Of a stretch of 64,000 nucleotides of DNA, positions 1-7,345 are shown piece after piece (position 1 is the first letter of the stretch; each line of letters begins with the position of its first letter). The DNA comes from Cupriavidus nantongensis. Lineage in GTDB: Bacteria; Pseudomonadota; Gammaproteobacteria; Burkholderiales; Burkholderiaceae. A model generated the notes under the pieces. That model did no database searches and was not told the origin of the DNA. It saw only the letters and a list, made by a program, of their open reading frames with translations. The position numbers and the translations under genes are program-made. The stretch lies in the NCBI RefSeq assembly GCF_001598055.1, contig NZ_CP014844.1, positions 186,001 through 250,000 of the forward strand. The letters are read 5' to 3'.

Positions 1-241
1 CACCGTCGCCGACCGCGATGCGATCTTCAAGCGCTTTACCTTCCACGACTTCAACGCCGCCTTCGGCTTCATGACGCGCGTGGCGATCCAGGCCGAGAAG
101 GCCGACCACCACCCGGAATGGTTCAACGTCTACAACCGGGTCGACATCACGCTGTCGACGCACGATGCCAACGGCCTGACCCAGCGCGACATCGACCTGG
201 CCCACTTTATCGAGCGCGCCGCCGACGCGGTGACCAACTGA
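1..241 (+). CDS. phhB: Pterin-4a-carbinolamine dehydratase, 3' part only
   Basis: The gene runs in from the left edge; reading from base 2 gives 79 residues before a TGA. The enzyme dehydrates 4a-hydroxytetrahydrobiopterin, recycling the cofactor of phenylalanine hydroxylase in the cytoplasm. The visible part has the family signature: a phenylalanine-rich segment ([16 protein letters not shown]), then [19 protein letters not shown] with the catalytic His-His-Pro-Glu-Trp, then [16 protein letters not shown] near the C-terminus. Only about the first quarter of the protein is missing. A hydroxylase partner gene probably lies upstream outside the window, but this cannot be seen. Confidence 0.93.
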   Translation, partial: TVADRDAIFKRFTFHDFNAAFGFMTRVAIQAEKADHHPEWFNVYNRVDITLSTHDANGLTQRDIDLAHFIERAADAVTN

Positions 242-396
242 CCCGGCGCCCGCGGCGGCGGCTGTAGGCTAACCGTAAGGAAGCGCGGGACGGCGCCGGG
301 TACAATCTGCGGCAGGCCCATGGCACCGTGTGCGCCGTGGGCCGCGTGCCCTGCCTCCCTGCCTGCCATGCCCAACGTCCTTCCCGAGCTGCCGCC

Positions 397-1101
397 ATGC
401 GTATCCTGCTGATCGAGGACGACCGCCAGATTGCCAGCGGCGTCGAAGCCGGCCTGTCCCGCGCCGGCCACCAGGTACGCGTCGTCCACGACGGCGTCTA
501 TGCCACCGAACACCTGCTGCGAGAGCAGCACGACCTGGTCATCCTCGACCTGGGCCTGCCCGGCATCGACGGCATGACGCTGCTGGCGCGCTACCGCGCC
601 CGCAACCGCACCACTCCCGTCATCATCCTGACCGCGCGCGACGAGCTCGAAGACAAGCTCTCCGGCCTGAACGCGGGCGCCGACGACTACCTGATCAAAC
701 CCTTCGCCTTGCCCGAGCTGGAAGCGCGCGTGCGCGTGCTGCTGCGCCGCAGCCAGCACGGCGAGGCCGCGCCCGAGCGCGACGTGCGCCTGGGGCGGCT
801 GCGGCTGTCCGGCAACGACCGTCGCATGTTTATCGACGCGCGCCCGCTGGAGCTGTCGCCGCGCGAGTTCGCGGTGCTCGAGCTGCTGCTGCAGCGCCAG
901 GGCCGCGTGGTCAGCAAGGCCCAGCTGCAGGACCACCTGGCCACCTTTGCCCACCCCGCCGGCGAGGGCGGCGATACCGTCGGCGACACCGCGATCGAGG
1001 TCTACGTGCACCGCGTGCGCAAGAAGCTCGAGGACAGCGACGTAGAGATCGTCACCGTGCGCGGCTTCGGCTACCTGCTGCAGATCCGCGCCGGCCAATG
1101 A
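397..1101 (+). CDS. OmpR/TctD-family response regulator
   Basis: Cytoplasmic DNA-binding response regulator of 234 residues. The receiver domain (about 1-115) shows the acidic pair in LLIEDD, phospho-acceptor Asp51 in VILDLGLPG and the conserved Lys in LIKPF. The C-terminal winged helix (about 130-230) ends in the usual VHRVRKKLED and VRGFGYLL elements. The ATG at 397 is chosen because it starts directly at the receiver fold; an earlier in-frame ATG at 328 would add 23 residues with no similarity to the family. The histidine kinase gene begins 71 bases downstream, so the two form a cognate pair. The signal and regulon cannot be told from sequence. The TctD/QseB/PmrA subgroup is the best fit. 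Confidence 0.92.
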   Translation: MRILLIEDDRQIASGVEAGLSRAGHQVRVVHDGVYATEHLLREQHDLVILDLGLPGIDGMTLLARYRARNRTTPVIILTARDELEDKLSGLNAGADDYLIKPFALPELEARVRVLLRRSQHGEAAPERDVRLGRLRLSGNDRRMFIDARPLELSPREFAVLELLLQRQGRVVSKAQLQDHLATFAHPAGEGGDTVGDTAIEVYVHRVRKKLEDSDVEIVTVRGFGYLLQIRAGQ

Positions 1102-1172
1102 CAGCGTTGCTGCCGCTTGCGCCGCCCGGCGCCCGGTCCTGATCCCCGGCCCAGTCCCTGGCCCAGCCGGCA

Positions 1173-2882
1173 ATGTGGCCCCGCTCCCGCACCTCCTCCG
1201 GTACCGCGTCCCGCGTCTCCTGGCGCACCGCCTCGCGCATTGCCACGCGCAATGTGCCTCCCGCCGCCGCCGAAGCTGACACCGGCGGCGCCGCGCCCGC
1301 ATCGACGCGCCAGGCCGCCCGCCCCGGCTCCAACATCAGCCTGCGCGTGCACCTGCTGCGCGCGCTGGCGACGCCGCTGTTCGCGCTGGTGCTGACCAGC
1401 GGCTCGCTGTCCTACTGGCTGGCGGCGCACTACACCACGCAGGTGTTCGACCGCGCGCTGTACGGGGTGGCCAACAATATCGCCCAGCAGATCCGCATCG
1501 CCGGCCCGCGGCTGGAGCAGGACATCCCGATGATCGCGCAGACGCTGGTCGAGGCCGAGGGCACCGACCGCATCTACTGGCGCATCCACGGTCCCGACGG
1601 GCTGATCGGCGGCATGGATACCTGGCTGGGCTACGGCACCGGCCAGACCACGCTGCACGATGCGCGGCTGTTCTACGCGTGGTTCAGCGGACGCCAGGTG
1701 CGCGCGGTGCGGCTGCCGGTGATGCTGCCCAGCGCCGCGGTCGACGAGCTCGGCACCAGCGAGGCCGGCAAGCCCGCGCGCGGGCCCATCGTGGTGGAAG
1801 TGGCGGAGCTGCTGGACCGGCGCGAGACCGCCGCCAACGAGATCCTGCTATCGGTGTCGGTGCCGCTGATCCTGCTGCTGCTGGTCGGCAGCCTGATCCT
1901 GTCGCACGTGCTCAAGGAAGAGCTGGTGCCGCTGCAGATCCTGGCCGACAAGCTCAACCGCCAGACCGCGCGCTCGCTGGCGGCGCTGGACGAAACCCAG
2001 GTCCCGGCCGAGGTGGCGCCGCTGATCCGCGGCCTGAACGCGCTGCTGGCGCGGCTGCGCGACGCGCTCGACGCGCAGCGCAAGTTCATTGCCGATGCCG
2101 CGCACCAGCTGCGCACGCCGCTGACCGCGGTCAAGCTGCATGCCGACCGGGCCCAGACCGCCGATTCGCTGGAAGTGGCCCGCCATGCGCTGCGCGAGGT
2201 GCAGACCGCCGCCGACCGCGCGGTGCGGCTGTCCAACCAGCTGCTGTCGCTGGCGCGGGCCGAGCCCGGGCTGTCGCTGGAGCGGCTGGGCCCGGTGGAA
2301 CACTTCGACCTGGCCGAGCTGGCCTTTGAAATCGGTGCCGAATGGGTGCCGCAGGCGCTGGCGCGCCGCATCGACCTGGGCTTCGAGATCCTGCCCGGCC
2401 CCACCTTCACCGGCAGCACGCCGGCGGTGGTGCGCGGCAACCGGTTGCTGATGCGCGAGGCGCTGTCCAACCTGATCGACAATGCGGTGAAATACGTGCC
2501 GTCGGGCGGGCGCATCACGGTGCGCGCCGGCGGCGAGGCCATGGGCCACCGCGGCATGGCGGTGGTGATGGTCGAAGACAACGGCCCCGGCATCCCGCCG
2601 CAGCGGCGCGAGGAAGTGTTCAAGCGCTTCTTCCGCGGCGACCGCGCCCCCGAGCCCGGCGGCCGCGGGGACCAGGCGGGCGGTGCCGGCCTGGGGCTGG
2701 CCATCGTGCATGAGATCGTGACCCTGCACCACGGCACCATTCGTATCGAAGACGTGCCGCCAGCGCCGGGCGCAGCAGGCGCGGCGACACAAACCTCCAC
2801 CACGGACACCACGCCCGAGCGGCGCGCGGTGATGCGCTTCGTGATCCGGATCCCCTGCGAGCCCGCAGGGTCGGTGGCCTGA
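1173..2882 (+). CDS. TctE-like sensor histidine kinase
   Basis: Inner-membrane histidine kinase of 569 residues, partner of the regulator just upstream. A basic, low-complexity N-terminus is followed by a first membrane helix (about 62-85), a periplasmic sensor region of about 140 residues of the 2CSK-N/TctE type, and a second helix (about 227-250). The HAMP-like linker leads to the H-box DAAHQLRTPLTAVK with phospho-accepting His311. The ATPase domain shows NLIDNAVKY (N box), DNGPGIP (G1) and GAGLGLAIVHEIV (G2). An in-frame stop at 1140-1142 makes ATG 1173 the first ATG available. The N-terminal 60 residues are unusually long, so the true start may be internal. The ligand may be a carboxylate by analogy with TctE; this is inference. 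Confidence 0.9.
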   Translation: MWPRSRTSSGTASRVSWRTASRIATRNVPPAAAEADTGGAAPASTRQAARPGSNISLRVHLLRALATPLFALVLTSGSLSYWLAAHYTTQVFDRALYGVANNIAQQIRIAGPRLEQDIPMIAQTLVEAEGTDRIYWRIHGPDGLIGGMDTWLGYGTGQTTLHDARLFYAWFSGRQVRAVRLPVMLPSAAVDELGTSEAGKPARGPIVVEVAELLDRRETAANEILLSVSVPLILLLLVGSLILSHVLKEELVPLQILADKLNRQTARSLAALDETQVPAEVAPLIRGLNALLARLRDALDAQRKFIADAAHQLRTPLTAVKLHADRAQTADSLEVARHALREVQTAADRAVRLSNQLLSLARAEPGLSLERLGPVEHFDLAELAFEIGAEWVPQALARRIDLGFEILPGPTFTGSTPAVVRGNRLLMREALSNLIDNAVKYVPSGGRITVRAGGEAMGHRGMAVVMVEDNGPGIPPQRREEVFKRFFRGDRAPEPGGRGDQAGGAGLGLAIVHEIVTLHHGTIRIEDVPPAPGAAGAATQTSTTDTTPERRAVMRFVIRIPCEPAGSVA

Positions 2883-2907
2883 ACCCGCTGCTGCGCGAGC
2901 GGCGGCC

Positions 2908-3423
2908 TTACTTGGCCTTCTTTTTCTTTTCCTTCGGCGCCAGCATGGTGCCGCGGCATTGCGGGCTGCCGCAGCGGCACTCGAATTCCTTCTTCAGCTT
3001 GGCGGTATAGCGCGCGTCGATCACCAGGCCGTAGTCATAGAACAGCTCCTCGCCCTGGGCAATATCGCGCAGCGCGTGGATAAAGACGCGGCCCTTCTTT
3101 TCGCGCGCCTCGCAGTTGGGCTCGCAGGCGTGGTTGATCCAGCGCGCGCGGTTGCCGCCGTACTTGGCGTCGATAACGCTGCCGTCGTCCAGGCTGAAAT
3201 AGAAGGTGTGGTTGGGGTCGCTGGGATCGTGCGGATGGCGCTCCAGCGCCTTCTTCCACGAGATGTGCTCGCCTTTGTATTCGATCACGCGCTCGCCCTC
3301 GGCAATCGGGGCGATGGCATAGACGCCCTTGCCGTGCACGCCTGACTGGCGCACCTCGATCCGGTCGCTCGCCGTTTTCTTGCTGCCCTCGCCCGCTGCC
3401 TTGCGCTTTGCCTTGTCCGCCAT
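2908..3423 (-). CDS. SET-domain lysine methyltransferase
   Basis: A 171-residue protein made almost entirely of a SET domain, the SAM-dependent protein-lysine methyltransferase fold best known from histone methylation. The Lys-rich N-terminus (about 1-20) leads to the SET-N strand GVHGKGVYAIAPIAEGERVI. The pseudoknot motifs are intact: NRARWINHACEPNCEA (NHxCxPNC) and GEELFYDYG. A post-SET cysteine cluster CRCGSPQCRG follows, and the tail is Lys-rich (KEKKKKAK). All catalytic and zinc-binding positions appear present, so the protein is probably active. The ATG at 3423 is chosen because upstream in-frame sequence is low-complexity and runs into the motif-rich intergenic region. The nearest gene on that side encodes HU, a possible lysine-rich substrate; this link is a hypothesis. 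Confidence 0.92.
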   Translation of the reverse strand: MADKAKRKAAGEGSKKTASDRIEVRQSGVHGKGVYAIAPIAEGERVIEYKGEHISWKKALERHPHDPSDPNHTFYFSLDDGSVIDAKYGGNRARWINHACEPNCEAREKKGRVFIHALRDIAQGEELFYDYGLVIDARYTAKLKKEFECRCGSPQCRGTMLAPKEKKKKAK

Positions 3424-3629
3424 TTGCCTTTCCGTGCTTTCGCCTGTTGTGCCTGGGTCGTGGCCGGTGCCGGCCGCCCGGCGCGATCGGGGATGATACC
3501 GGGGCCACCGCGACACGTATACGTGGCAACGCTGCCGTTCGTGGCTGCAGCCGGTACGAAAGACGTATACACCCCCTCCCCGCCGTGTCGCCGCACCCGG
3601 TATACGCCGCGCCCGTTTACCACCCCGCG

Positions 3630-3660
3630 TGTGGATAACCCCGCCCCGATCTGTGGACAA
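3630..3660 (-). other. Pair of DnaA-box-like nonamers
   Basis: TGTGGATAA at 3630-3638 is the exact reverse complement of the strong DnaA box TTATCCACA. TGTGGACAA at 3652-3660 is the reverse complement of TTGTCCACA, one base off. Both lie in the motif-rich block upstream of the HU gene and on the opposite strand to the box at 3834. Confidence 0.55.
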
Positions 3661-3833
3661 GCACGCGGATTGGGTGTGGGCTGCCTGGGGCTGGCATGGG
3701 GATGCCTCGGGCATAAGTCGGAGGGGGTCCGGCTCGCATCTCATCCTTTGGGTGGAGTCTTCCACTTCGGCCAACACACGATGAGACCACTTCTCGTTTA
3801 CGTAAACCGTTGAAGGCAAAGACGTTTACGGGG

Positions 3834-3881
3834 TTTTCCACAGCGGCCGCGGGTGTTTACCTACTACTACTATCTGTATAC
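3834..3881 (+). other. Candidate origin-unwinding element: DnaA box, GC cluster, CTA trinucleotides
   Basis: The order is TTTTCCACA (3834-3842, one mismatch from the DnaA-box consensus), a GC-only run (3843-3853), GTTTAC, four perfect CTA triplets (3861-3872), TCT and GTATAC (3876-3881), then A-rich sequence. This is the layout described for bacterial oriC unwinding elements, in which a DnaA box and a GC cluster precede DnaA-trio repeats (3'-GAT-5' on the complementary strand). The resemblance is seen directly; that it works as an origin is inference, and dnaA is not in the window. Confidence 0.45.
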
Positions 3882-4595
3882 ATGAAAGAAAAAGGTAAAC
3901 CGAAAGAACGACCCCGGGCCCGCGGCATCATCCGAAAGGCGACAGGCGGAAACGGCGGGTTTGCGAGAGACTTTCTGTTTGCCCGTGCGGGCGACGCGTA
4001 TACCGGTGACGTATACCCCACGACGTATACCGACCAGCGAGACCGCTTTCGCTGCGGTATACGCGGATGCCGGCGGATCACGGTTCAGTGAGGTGGCCGA
4101 GGGTCCCATGCATACGCCGAATAACGCCGGGCAAGACTGGAGGTGGCCCGGTCCAGGCCATGCACCATAGTGCAGCTGGAAGCATTGCAGCCCCACAGCG
4201 CCTCCAGTCCGTTCAGGAGCTCCGGGGTGCCCAGACCCTCTGAGCGGATCTCGAGGCTGTCAGCGGCCTTCTGGAGGCGCCTGGCATGCGGGTATACCGT
4301 GCTACATCGATCGCGGCAGCCACGCCGCGTGGCGTACAGCCTTTGCCGCGCAGTTGCCGCGCATTTGCCATTTACGCCGCGATTCCGCCTACGGCGGCCC
4401 CCCTTCCAGCAAGCGCGATTTGCCTCCAGCCCCGTGCTGGCGCGGCCTTGCGCAAACTGCCAGGTAACAATCTGTTCCCGGTGCGCCTTGTCCGACACGG
4501 TATCATGTGGCCCGCGGCGTCTTTGCCGGAGCGGTGCCAGCCTGGCCGCACGGCCGCGGACGCCTGTGTTTTATCAACTCGATACGGAGTGAAGC

Positions 4596-4874
4596 ATGAC
4601 GAAAACCGAACTGATCGACGCTATCGCAGCCGGGGTGGACGGTCTGACCAAGGCCAAGGCGGAACAGGCACTGAACGTGACCCTGTCGGCCATCATGGAC
4701 GCAGTGGCCAAGGGTGACACGCTGAGCCTCATCGGCTTTGGCACGTTCAGCAAGGGCGAGCGTGGCGAGCGCATGGCGCGCAACCCGCGTACCGGTGAAG
4801 AGATCAAGGTCGAAGCCGCCAAGACCGTGAAGTTCAAGGCTGGCCAGAAGTTCAAGGACGCTGTCAACCAGTGA
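4596..4874 (+). CDS. hupB: DNA-binding protein HU
   Basis: A 92-residue histone-like HU protein that bends and compacts DNA and assists replication initiation and recombination. It begins MTKTELIDAIAAG and has the signature GFGTFSKGERGERMARNPRTG (arm and beta-ribbon) followed by a Lys-rich C-terminus ending FKDAVNQ. The length matches the family, about 90 residues. IHF subunits are close relatives, but the alanine-rich start and the ribbon sequence favour HU. A purine-rich stretch (GGAG, 4586-4589) lies just upstream of the ATG. The gene follows the long motif-rich intergenic block. Confidence 0.96.
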   Translation: MTKTELIDAIAAGVDGLTKAKAEQALNVTLSAIMDAVAKGDTLSLIGFGTFSKGERGERMARNPRTGEEIKVEAAKTVKFKAGQKFKDAVNQ

Positions 4875-4970
4875 TCCTGACGGGCTGCACTGCAGAGCCC
4901 GGCATTGCCTGACCCCGCCATGCCGCTGCCCCGGTGCCCAAGGGCGCAGGCGCGCGCCAGGCGGGGGACG

Positions 4971-5200
4971 TTATCCACAGTCGTGATCTGAATATCCTGC
5001 AGTATCCGCCGCATCGCCCGCTCAGCGCCTGGGCGATGGCGCGCCAAGTCTTCCAACAGGCGTCCAGCCTTGGCCAGAACTCGCCATGCCGGGCGCCGTG
5101 CCACGTGGGGCCGACATGTTTGCCCGTCCGCAGCGCCGCAGATCTCCACAGCGTTATGCACAACGCTTTCCACAGCCGATTCCACAGCGTTCTCCACAGG
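4971..5200 (+). repeat. Cluster of DnaA-box-like and CCACAG motifs
   Basis: TTATCCACA at 4971-4979 is a perfect DnaA box, and TTATGCACA at 5154-5162 fits the TTATNCACA consensus. From 5146 to about 5199 the hexamer CCACAG recurs four times at 12-24 base spacing. The second half overlaps the predicted N-terminus of the following lipoprotein gene, where it encodes a repetitive Gln/Arg/Pro stretch. Confidence 0.5.
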
Positions 5201-6126
5201 CGTGCGCACCGCTGCGCGCCGCCTGCGCAGCCGCGGCGCTGGCGTTGCTGAGCGCCTGCACCACCGTTATCGAACCGGCCCGGCCGCAGGCGCGGGCGCT
5301 GCCGGACAGCGAGCGGCCGGTGACGAGCCCGGGCGCCACGCCGCGCGAGCGCATCGTCGAGATTGCCACCCAGGAATGGGCCCGCTGGGGCGGACAGGTG
5401 GTGCGGCTGGGCCGCGACGACACCTCTTGCGTGACCTACAGCCCGGTGCCGGCGCCGGAATTGCCGTCCGAGCTGCCCCCCGAGCTGCCGCTGGCGTCCC
5501 CGACCGACGCCGCAGCGCCCGCCGTCGCCACCACCGATACCGAGTCCAAGACCAACGGCAACCCGCCGCCGGCAGCCAGCTGTCTCTCGTTCCCCGATGG
5601 CACCGGCATGGAGGCCACGCCGCTGGGCTGCACGCTGGCGCGCCGCTACTGGGGCATCGTCGGCGAAACGCCCAGCTGCAGGCAGGTCACGCAGGGCGCC
5701 TGGGCGTGGTCGGCGGTCTTCGTGTCATGGGTGCTGCGCAAGGCGGGGCTGGACGAGCGCCAGTTCCTGACCGGCCAGTCGCACTCGATGTACGTGGTCG
5801 ACGCCCGCGACGGCATCCTGCCGCGCCCCGCGTTCCGCATCGAGCCGCTGCCGGCGATGCCGCGCCCCGGCGACATCATCTGCGCCGGCCGCGGCCGCGA
5901 CCGCTATCTCGAGGACATCGCCGAGATCGGCTTCGGCACCACGCCGATGCATTGCGACATCGTGGTCGCCGTGGATCCGGCCGCGCGCGTGGTGCGCGCC
6001 ATCGGCGGCAATGTCCAGCAATCGGTATCGATGGAAGAGATCGAGCTGGGCGACTCGGGCCGGCTCGACGGGGTCACGAACTCCCACATGCCCTGGCTGC
6101 TGGTGATGCGTAACGAGCTGCAGTAA
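5116..6126 (+). CDS. DUF2272-family lipoprotein
   Basis: Predicted lipoprotein of about 336 residues and unknown activity. The N-terminal 35 residues are Arg/Gln/Pro-rich, followed by a hydrophobic signal ending in the lipobox LLSAC (Cys about residue 48). A Pro/Ala-rich linker with a variable stretch follows. The C-terminal part contains GAWAWSAVFVSWVLRKAGL, an SHSMYV segment, PRPGDIIC and DIVVAV, a pattern typical of DUF2272 and reminiscent of NlpC/P60-like folds. ATG 5116 is preferred over 5086 to keep the signal near the N-terminus, though the basic n-region is still long and a later non-ATG start is possible. The repeated CCACAG motifs upstream fall in this n-region. It is probably an envelope protein. 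Confidence 0.75.
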   Translation: MFARPQRRRSPQRYAQRFPQPIPQRSPQACAPLRAACAAAALALLSACTTVIEPARPQARALPDSERPVTSPGATPRERIVEIATQEWARWGGQVVRLGRDDTSCVTYSPVPAPELPSELPPELPLASPTDAAAPAVATTDTESKTNGNPPPAASCLSFPDGTGMEATPLGCTLARRYWGIVGETPSCRQVTQGAWAWSAVFVSWVLRKAGLDERQFLTGQSHSMYVVDARDGILPRPAFRIEPLPAMPRPGDIICAGRGRDRYLEDIAEIGFGTTPMHCDIVVAVDPAARVVRAIGGNVQQSVSMEEIELGDSGRLDGVTNSHMPWLLVMRNELQ

Positions 6127-6127
6127 G

Positions 6128-6198
6128 CCGGTTTATCGATACGATTTATCTACATGCGCTCAGTGCGTCATTGCTGATAAATCGTACAAATAAACTGG
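6128..6198. repeat. AT-rich 23-bp imperfect inverted repeat between converging genes
   Basis: Arm 6128-6150 pairs with arm 6176-6198 at 19 of 23 positions, and the innermost 11 bases (TACGATTTATC) pair perfectly. The loop is 25 bases. It fills the gap between the lipoprotein gene and dinB, which converge. It could be a two-way terminator, but it is AT-rich and lacks the GC stem seen in other terminators of this window. Confidence 0.6.
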
Positions 6199-6201
6199 CG
6201 A

Positions 6202-7281
6202 TCAGTCGAACAACTCGAGCTGCGCGGTATCCCGGTCGCTGGTTCCCACGCCAACCCCCAGCAGCCGCACCGGCAGGCCCCGGCGCGCATGGCCCTCGGA
6301 CAGCAGCCGCGCATAGACGCCGCGGTCCGGGGCATGGCCGCGGCATTCCACCGTGGTCTGGCGGAAATCCGAGAAGCGCAGCTTTACCGTGAGCTTGTCG
6401 ATGGTGTCGTGCGCCTGGGCGCGCGCGATGCGCGTCTCCAGCATGGCGATCAGCGGTTCCAGCTCGGCCAGGCAGGCCTGCAGGTCGGGCAGGTCGTCGG
6501 CATAGGTCTCTTCCACGCTGATCGACTTGCGCTCGCGCTCGGGCGTGACCGCGCGCTCGTCGATGCCGCGGCACAGCTTGTACAGCCGCGCCCCGAACAC
6601 ACCGAACTCGCGATGCAGGCGGTCCGGCGACCACGGCCGCAGGTCGCCGCAGGTCTCGGCCCCGAGCCGGCGCAGCTTGGCCGCGGTGACCTTGCCCACG
6701 CCATGGATGCGCTCCACCGGCAGCGCGGCGACGAAGGCATCGACCGCGGCCGGCCTGACCACGAACAGGCCGTCGGGCTTGTTCCAGTCGCTGGCGATCT
6801 TGGCGACGAACTTGCTGGGGCCGACGCCGGCCGACACCGTCACCCCGACTTCCTCGCGCACGCGCTGGCGGATCTCTTCGGCGATGCGGGTGGCGCTGCC
6901 GGCATGGTGCGTGCACAGGCTGACATCGAGGTAGGCCTCGTCCAGCGACAGCGGCTCGACCAGCGCGGTGTATTCGCGGTAGATCGCGAAGATGCGGCGC
7001 GAGACCTCGCGGTACTTGTCCATCGCGGGGCGCACGATCAGCAGCTCCGGGCAGCGCTTGAGCGCCTGCGCCGACGCCATCGCCGAACGCACGCCATAGG
7101 CGCGCGCCTCGTAGTTGCAGGTGGCGATCACCCCGCGCCGGTCGGGCGCGCCGCCCACGGCCATCGGCCGGCCGCGCAGCGACGGATCGTCGCGCATTTC
7201 GACCGAGGCGTAGAAGCAGTCGCAGTCGCAATGGATGATCTTGCGCTGGACCGCGGCACTGGCGTCAGGCGGGGCGGACAT
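6202..7281 (-). CDS. dinB: DNA polymerase IV (Y-family translesion polymerase)
   Basis: Error-prone polymerase of 359 residues that copies past DNA damage. The palm motif IIHCDCDCFYASVE carries the first metal-binding Asp, and SLDEAYLDVS carries the catalytic Asp-Glu pair. A helix-hairpin-helix segment (IHGVGKVTAAKLRRLGA) and a little-finger domain follow. The C-terminus ends in QLELFD, a classic beta-clamp-binding pentapeptide, so the protein looks complete. It begins at ATG 7281, a few residues before the palm domain. It stands alone, convergent with the lipoprotein gene and upstream of rarD on the same strand. No LexA box was recognised upstream. Confidence 0.96.
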   Translation of the reverse strand: MSAPPDASAAVQRKIIHCDCDCFYASVEMRDDPSLRGRPMAVGGAPDRRGVIATCNYEARAYGVRSAMASAQALKRCPELLIVRPAMDKYREVSRRIFAIYREYTALVEPLSLDEAYLDVSLCTHHAGSATRIAEEIRQRVREEVGVTVSAGVGPSKFVAKIASDWNKPDGLFVVRPAAVDAFVAALPVERIHGVGKVTAAKLRRLGAETCGDLRPWSPDRLHREFGVFGARLYKLCRGIDERAVTPERERKSISVEETYADDLPDLQACLAELEPLIAMLETRIARAQAHDTIDKLTVKLRFSDFRQTTVECRGHAPDRGVYARLLSEGHARRGLPVRLLGVGVGTSDRDTAQLELFD

Positions 7282-7345
7282 GGGGGCCGGGATGGGGAGC
7301 GGCTATCTTTCGATTGTCAGCGGGACGAATGGCCGATATCGATTT

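Larger units (their letters stand above)
3424..4595. other. 1.17-kb non-coding block rich in GTATAC/GTTTAC motifs and DnaA boxes
   Basis: No convincing gene lies between the SET-domain gene and the HU gene; short open readings here have no family features. The block contains nine GTATAC hexamers (starting at 3517, 3565, 3600, 3876, 3998, 4011, 4025, 4057 and 4292) and five GTTTAC/GTAAAC hexamers (3615, 3796/3802 back to back, 3824, 3855, plus 3895). Two are embedded in perfect 12-bp palindromes at 3514-3525 and 3796-3807. DnaA-box-like nonamers sit at 3630-3638, 3652-3660 and 3834-3842. A CTA-repeat run follows at 3861-3872. The block presumably also carries the HU promoter, which I could not place with confidence. 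Confidence 0.75.

Noticed and set aside
3810-4091. 93-codon open reading inside the motif-rich block
   Set aside because: Its sequence is just the translation of GTATAC/GTTTAC-containing DNA, with no domain and no clear ribosome-binding site.
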